NCBI RefSeq assembly: GCF_964355755.1
Contig: NC_092674.1
Coordinates: 26,584,001 to 26,648,000, forward strand
Direction of reading: 5' to 3'
DNA from: Antedon mediterranea
Taxonomy: Eukaryota > Echinodermata > Crinoidea > Comatulida > Antedonidae
DNA: 64,000 bases
The notes below the pieces were generated by a model. The model was not told the origin of the DNA, did no database searches, and worked only from the letters and a program-made list of their open reading frames with translations. Within the stretch, counting starts at the first letter, position 1; every line of letters begins with the position of its first letter. The position numbers and the translations under genes are program-made. Of the stretch, positions 60,316 to 64,000 are shown in pieces.

Positions 60316-63300
60316 CTGAAAAAACAAACATTTACAAAATTATTTAAAACATTTCATATAAATGCAGTGGAGCTGTAGCTTGGTGGTTATGCTTGCCTTG
60401 CAATCCAAAGGTCCAGGGTTCAATCCTGACCTAGTACCAGGGTTCAATCCTGACCTAGTACCAGGGTTCAATCCTGACCTTTCAACTCCACTCCCTTAAG
60501 CCTCAAATGAGTCTGTAAACACGATAATTATAAAATAATATAGTTTATCCGTCCTGTAATCAGTGAGTTTGTGCTCGCTGTTGGAGTTGAAAAAAAAAGG
60601 ATTTCATCATAATTATCATAATGTTTATTATATCCATTTGTTTGAAATATTTAGGTTGTGGTATACAGTAGAGCCGCTTTTTGAACACCTCATAACCGTC
60701 ACCCAGGACGCCCTATTAAGGGGACACTTTGTTGGGTCCCAAATGTGTTCCCTTAATAAGGGTTGTGCTTAAATTGTCCATACTTAAAATACTTACAGTG
60801 GTAATGATTGGAAATGCCACCGACTGTGACAGAATAACATTAGCAACGAACCAGCCAGAATCAGCTATACCCCACATCACCCCAGACAGAAGGGACGGCA
60901 GCACCACTCCAAGGGGGATCTGTGGCCGATTCTTTTTTAAAGCACAATATACAAAGAAGTAAGTACTGGACGTTAGAAATATACCACAAAAATGGGAGAA
61001 GACATAATCCAGACCTATTAAAAAACATAAAATGAATTTATTGAATATTGATATGAATTGAAATTGATATTTATACGAATTGATTGAATTTAATTTAACA
61101 ACAAACAAGAACAGCAATGTTCTGAAGAAGAAATGGGGACAGTGGGTTATTTATTTACACTCATGAGCGTATTTGTGTAGAGCGCAGCAGTCATGGTCAT
61201 TAGGGAGTAATGTGTCCAGATATACAAAAAACATAAAGTTTGATAGTGTAGACAGAGCTTTAGGCATTTCCTTACCATCTTCACTTGAGCCTTCAACGTT
61301 GTCCTGAATCCACAGGCATGGTACAAAGTTTAAACCATAGAAGGTGCCTGCCACCATTGACAGACTAATACCCCTGCAAGAGATATTTACATACAAGTGT
61401 TTTAAAGTATGTAATAAATGCAGGTGATATGCAGGTGTCTCATGCAGATTGTGTATGCAGGGGAATTCAATGTACTGTAATTTGTATGCAGATGGTTGTT
61501 GGTAAATTCAATGCAGGTGTAATGCACCTTAATTGAATAAATTGTAGTTTACATACATGTGGCTTGTACAAGTAAATTCAAATTACTGTAGTTTACATAC
61601 AGGTGGCTTGTACAGGTAAATTCAAATTACTGTAGTTTACATACAGGTGGCTTGTACAAGTAAATTAAAATTACTGTAGTTTACATACAGGTGGCTTGTA
61701 CAAATTCAAATTACTGTAGTTTACATACAGGTGGCTTGTACAAGTAAATTCAAATTACTGTAGTTTACATACAGGTGACTTGTACAGGTAAATTCAAATT
61801 ACTGTAGTTTACATACAGGTGGCTTGTACAAGTAAATTCAAATTACTGTAGTTTACATACAGGTGGCTTGTACAGGTAAATTCAAATTACTGTAGTTTAC
61901 ATACAGGTGGCTTGTACAAGTAAATTCAAATTACTGTAGTTTACATACAGGTGGCTTGTACAGGTAAATTCAAAGTACTGTAGTTTACATACAGGTGGCT
62001 TGTACAAGTAAATTCAAATTACTGTAGTTTACATACAGGTGGCTTGTACAGGTAAATTCAAATTACTGTAGTTTACATACAGGTGGCTTATACAGGTAAA
62101 TTCAAATTACTGTAGTTTACATACAGGTGGCTTGTACAAGTAAATTCAAATTACTGTAGTTTACATACAGGTGGCTTGTACAGGTAAATTCAAATTACCG
62201 TAGTTTACATACAGGTGGCTTGTACAAGTAAATTCAAATTACTGTAGTTTACATACAGGTGGCTTTGTACCAGTAAATTCAAATTACTGTAGTTTACATA
62301 CAGGTGGCTTGTACAAGTAAATTCAAATTACTGTAGTTTACATACAGGTGGCTTGTACAGGTAAATTCGAAGTACTGTAGTTTACATACAGGTGGCTTAT
62401 GCATATAAATTCAATGGGTCAGGGTGTATTTAATCTTTGATTCTAATTTTAATATCCTTACAATATTCTTTTCTTCTTGGGGCTGAGTATGTCTACCCAT
62501 GAGGAATCTTCAGTGTTTACTGTGTGCTGTATGGTAATAACTTGTGTATTCACCTATAAAAAAATAAAATAGAACTATATTAAATAAATAAATATTGATC
62601 ATTCAATCAATTTATTCATCTTGACATAGGCCCGCCTACTTGGATATTTAAACATACTTTTGTATAATATAAATTATGATGAGAAAAATTTATTGTGAAG
62701 TGAATTTCTAAGACACAAATGAATGGAAAGCATAGCTTGTTTGATTTCATTCAGATTTGCGATTAGCGATGCTATCAAACTTTATATGACAAAAAAATGT
62801 GATGTCATATCACTACCATATTTGGGCACATCACACTTTTTTGTCACATAAAGTTTGTTGATAATGTAGACAGAGCTTTAGTTAAGATAAATATGAAATT
62901 AAAAATATTTAGACTAAATGTAGATAAAAAGTGTAAATGGAAGAAAAAAAGAAAAGAATTGATTATAAATTAAGATGAAAAATGAGAGTGCCACTTTTTT
63001 TCTGAACAAAATATAAAATAGTTTAAATTTCACATACATACAAAACCATTATGGGAAAAAAGGTGTACAATCCCAACTCTGGTAGACAATGTGTCATTTA
63101 AAGTAAACAAAATTTGTGTAAGTACCTCATTTTGAACGTGGTTTAATAACGGGGATGTTTGATCAACAGCCGCGACAGATTTCGTACTCACTTCGGCTTT
63201 AATAAGAATTGACAGCATTGTTCTAAAGAAGTGAAATGAAAGATGAAAATATAATAAATGTCCATGTGAGAAAAAAAAATGTGCTGTGCCCATGATGATG

Positions 63301-63751
63301 TCATATCACTACCATATTTAGGCAATCACCACCATATTTGGGCACATCACATTTTTTTGTCAAACTAGTTTGATAGTGTAGCCTTATAATTTGAATTACT
63401 GTACTAATGGTTGGCGGTTGTAATGATAACAAAACATATTTAATGCTGCGACTCACATGTTCGCTAAGTAAATGCTCAGTTTCGTCTTTTTCAACACCAA
63501 CTGACGGCTTGACAAATAAACTTACTACAACACTATCAGATAAAAGTGCAAAAAACTGTTTTCAAACTCGTACACTTTGTAACATGAACTGATATTATCT
63601 TTTTTTAAATTTTAATTATGATTAATTTAATATTCCAATAATTATTTTTGAGATTCATGATATACTGTACCTTAACATGGCCAGACCAACACCAAGATAG
63701 TTAAACACTGACTTTGTGATAACATCTTTATCAAGACCAAACAACCCAAAT
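60178..63751 (-). CDS. TMEM144: TMEM144 family transmembrane protein, C-terminal part
   Basis: Six exons on the minus strand join in frame into about 240 residues and a stop; the N-terminal exons lie beyond the window edge. The sequence runs FGLFGLDKDV, a hydrophilic loop with SSWVDILSPKKKR, GTFYGLNFVPCLWIQD, DYVFSHFCGIFLTSSTYFFV, SGVMWGIADSGWFVAN, SVAFPIIT, SLWGVFYFREITG and a last helix ending in AFSRL. Order and motifs match vertebrate TMEM144 (Pfam TMEM144, drug/metabolite-transporter type; about 345 residues, predicted 10 membrane spans). Transport substrate is not established for the family; carbohydrate transport has been suggested from bacterial relatives. It points toward the CDKL5 promoter, transcribed in the same direction. 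Confidence 0.93.
60366..60490 (+). mobile_element. tRNA-derived SINE with triplicated B-box
   Basis: TAGCTTGGTGG (A-box, about 60376-60386) and GGTTCAATCC (B-box). The 24-bp unit CCAGGGTTCAATCCTGACCT-AGTA occurs three times from about 60413 on, so the B-box is triplicated. Same family as 46430-46530. Confidence 0.65.
60666..60776. mobile_element. Unexpanded CAGTAG-ended element fragment
   Basis: TA|CAGTAGAGCCGCTTTTTGAA at the left. The interior CCCTATTAAGGGGACACTTT and GTTGGGTCCC correspond to one unit of the minisatellites at 41751-42333 and 51775-52105. The right end is not clear. Confidence 0.55.
60797..61014 (-). CDS. TMEM144: TMEM144 exon (central membrane spans)
   Basis: 218 nt, acceptor TTTTTTAATAG, donor CACT|GTAAGT. 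Reads LDYVFSHFCGIFLTSSTYFF, then LPSLLSGVMWGIADSGWFVA and SQSVAFPIITT; three hydrophobic segments. The acceptor position was set by phase, as it must supply GT after the split Gly codon. Confidence 0.93.
61229..61258. mobile_element. MITE fragment 11
   Basis: Only the right inverted end remains (AAGTTTGATAGTGTAGACAG then AGCT|TTA), 16 bases from the splice donor of the TMEM144 exon ending at 61276. Confidence 0.7.
61276..61373 (-). CDS. TMEM144: TMEM144 exon
   Basis: 98 nt, acceptor TCTCTTGCAG, donor GATG|GTAAGG. Reads GISLSMVAGTFYGLNFVPCL then WIQDNVEGSSED; membrane span with the FVP motif. Confidence 0.92.
61374..62461. other. TMEM144 intron filled by satellite
   Basis: Almost entirely the 44-bp satellite listed separately, preceded by ATGCAGGTG-type short repeats at 61420-61530. 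Confidence 0.7.
61536..62410 (+). repeat. 44-bp satellite with alternating variants
   Basis: About twenty copies of the unit AATTCAAATTACTGTAGTTT-ACATACAGGTGGCTTGTACA-RGTA. CAAGTA and CAGGTA forms alternate along most of the array, so the working unit is an 88-bp dimer. One unit is shortened near 61700 and one modified near 62266. Confidence 0.9.
62462..62553 (-). CDS. TMEM144: TMEM144 exon
   Basis: 92 nt, acceptor TTTTTTATAG, donor ATATT|GTAAGG. Reads VNTQVITIQHTVNTEDSSWV then DILSPKKKRI, loop region with the family's SWVD motif. Confidence 0.85.
62554..63125. other. TMEM144 intron
   Basis: Holds MITE copy 12; otherwise AT-rich without features. Confidence 0.6.
62771..62878. mobile_element. 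MITE copy 12, internally deleted
   Basis: Starts GCTATCAAACTTTATATGAC, ends GATAATGTAGACAGAGCT|TTA. About 108 bp, shorter than the typical 150. Confidence 0.72.
63126..63222 (-). CDS. TMEM144: TMEM144 exon
   Basis: 97 nt, acceptor ACTTCTTTAG, donor TGAG|GTACTT. Reads TMLSILIKAEVSTKSVAAVD and TSPLLNHVQNE, the end of a membrane span plus the variable loop. Confidence 0.86.
63223..63670. other. TMEM144 intron
   Basis: Holds MITE copy 13 close to the downstream exon. The open frame at 63407-63592 is not supported by splice signals or recognisable content. Confidence 0.55.
63268..63382. mobile_element. MITE copy 13, left-truncated
   Basis: Interior boxes CCCATGATGATGTCATATCA and CACCATATTTGGGCACATCA, right end AACTAGTTTGATAGTGTAG. 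It lies 46 bases upstream of a TMEM144 exon acceptor. Confidence 0.72.
63671..63751 (-). CDS. TMEM144: TMEM144 exon (first in window)
   Basis: 81 nt, acceptor TATTTTTAAG, donor TAAG|GTACAG. Reads FGLFGLDKDVITKSVFNYLG then VGLAML. Enters needing two bases from an upstream exon, so more coding sequence lies beyond 64000. Confidence 0.88.
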
Positions 63752-64000
63752 CTTAAAAATAAAGAAAAGAAATAGCAACACATAAATTTAAAAAAAGGAA
63801 AAATTAGCAAAATGAAAACCTACAGCCTATTTAAAAAAATTAAAATGAGAGGAGCTACTGTACTGTACAAATGAAATAAGTACAGTGAAAAAGAAGAAGA
63901 GTGATTTACGAATTCTTGGTTCAGAGCTACCAAGTAGAAATTTCACTTTCACAAGTTTTAAAGAGGTATGGGAGCACTAGCCCATTGCTTCTGCCCCTGC
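63752..64000. other. TMEM144 intron, window edge
   Basis: No exon found before the edge; upstream TMEM144 exons must lie beyond. Confidence 0.55.

Larger units (their letters stand above)
60316..60796. other. TMEM144 intron
   Basis: Contains a tRNA-derived SINE with triplicated B-box (60366-60490) and a single-copy CAGTAG-ended element fragment (60666-60776), 21 bases from the exon. Confidence 0.65.

Noticed and set aside
60729-60962. Plus-strand open frame across the TMEM144 exon
   Set aside because: Antisense shadow of the conserved minus-strand exon.

Overview
The window is eukaryotic nuclear DNA from an invertebrate animal. It is AT-rich and has three recognisable genes cut into many short exons with GT-AG introns, separated and interrupted by MITE-like repeats and minisatellites. 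Gene content (one DLC-family RhoGAP, a full-length CDKL5 and a TMEM144) together with the repeat style fits a marine invertebrate. An echinoderm or other ambulacrarian is my best guess, but this is inference and a lophotrochozoan is not excluded.

Layout. (1) 1-4378: a 19-bp minisatellite, then non-coding DNA upstream of, or within the 5' introns of, the first gene. (2) 4379-33283, + strand: a DLC1/STARD13-type RhoGAP-START gene. Twelve exons join in frame into 1138 residues; the first part of the SAM domain lies upstream of what I can find. An apparent internal promoter and alternative first exon lie near 22400-22950. (3) 33284-40406: non-coding DNA between two convergent genes. (4) 58683-40407, - strand: a complete CDKL5-type protein kinase, 20 coding exons joining in frame into 1045 residues. 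(5) 58684-60177: intergenic. (6) 63751-60178, - strand: the C-terminal six exons of a TMEM144 transporter-like membrane protein, whose 5' part lies beyond the window.

The genes are not an operon and have no evident common pathway: a Rho GTPase-activating lipid-binding protein, a cilium/neurone-associated kinase and a multi-span membrane protein. Gene models were built by hand: every splice site was read from the sequence and checked for reading-frame phase, and identity was judged from remembered family motifs, not from a database search.

The most unusual content is in the introns. At least 13 copies of one 3-bp-TSD (TTA/TAA) MITE are spread across the window. A pogo-like CAGTAG-ended element appears to have given rise to minisatellites at three separate loci. 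A 123-bp satellite sits between 30-bp terminal inverted repeats. Within the DLC gene there are three candidate unannotated exons: a phase-matched 237-bp cassette in the START region, a CArG-box-associated alternative first exon, and a phase-matched alternative terminal exon.
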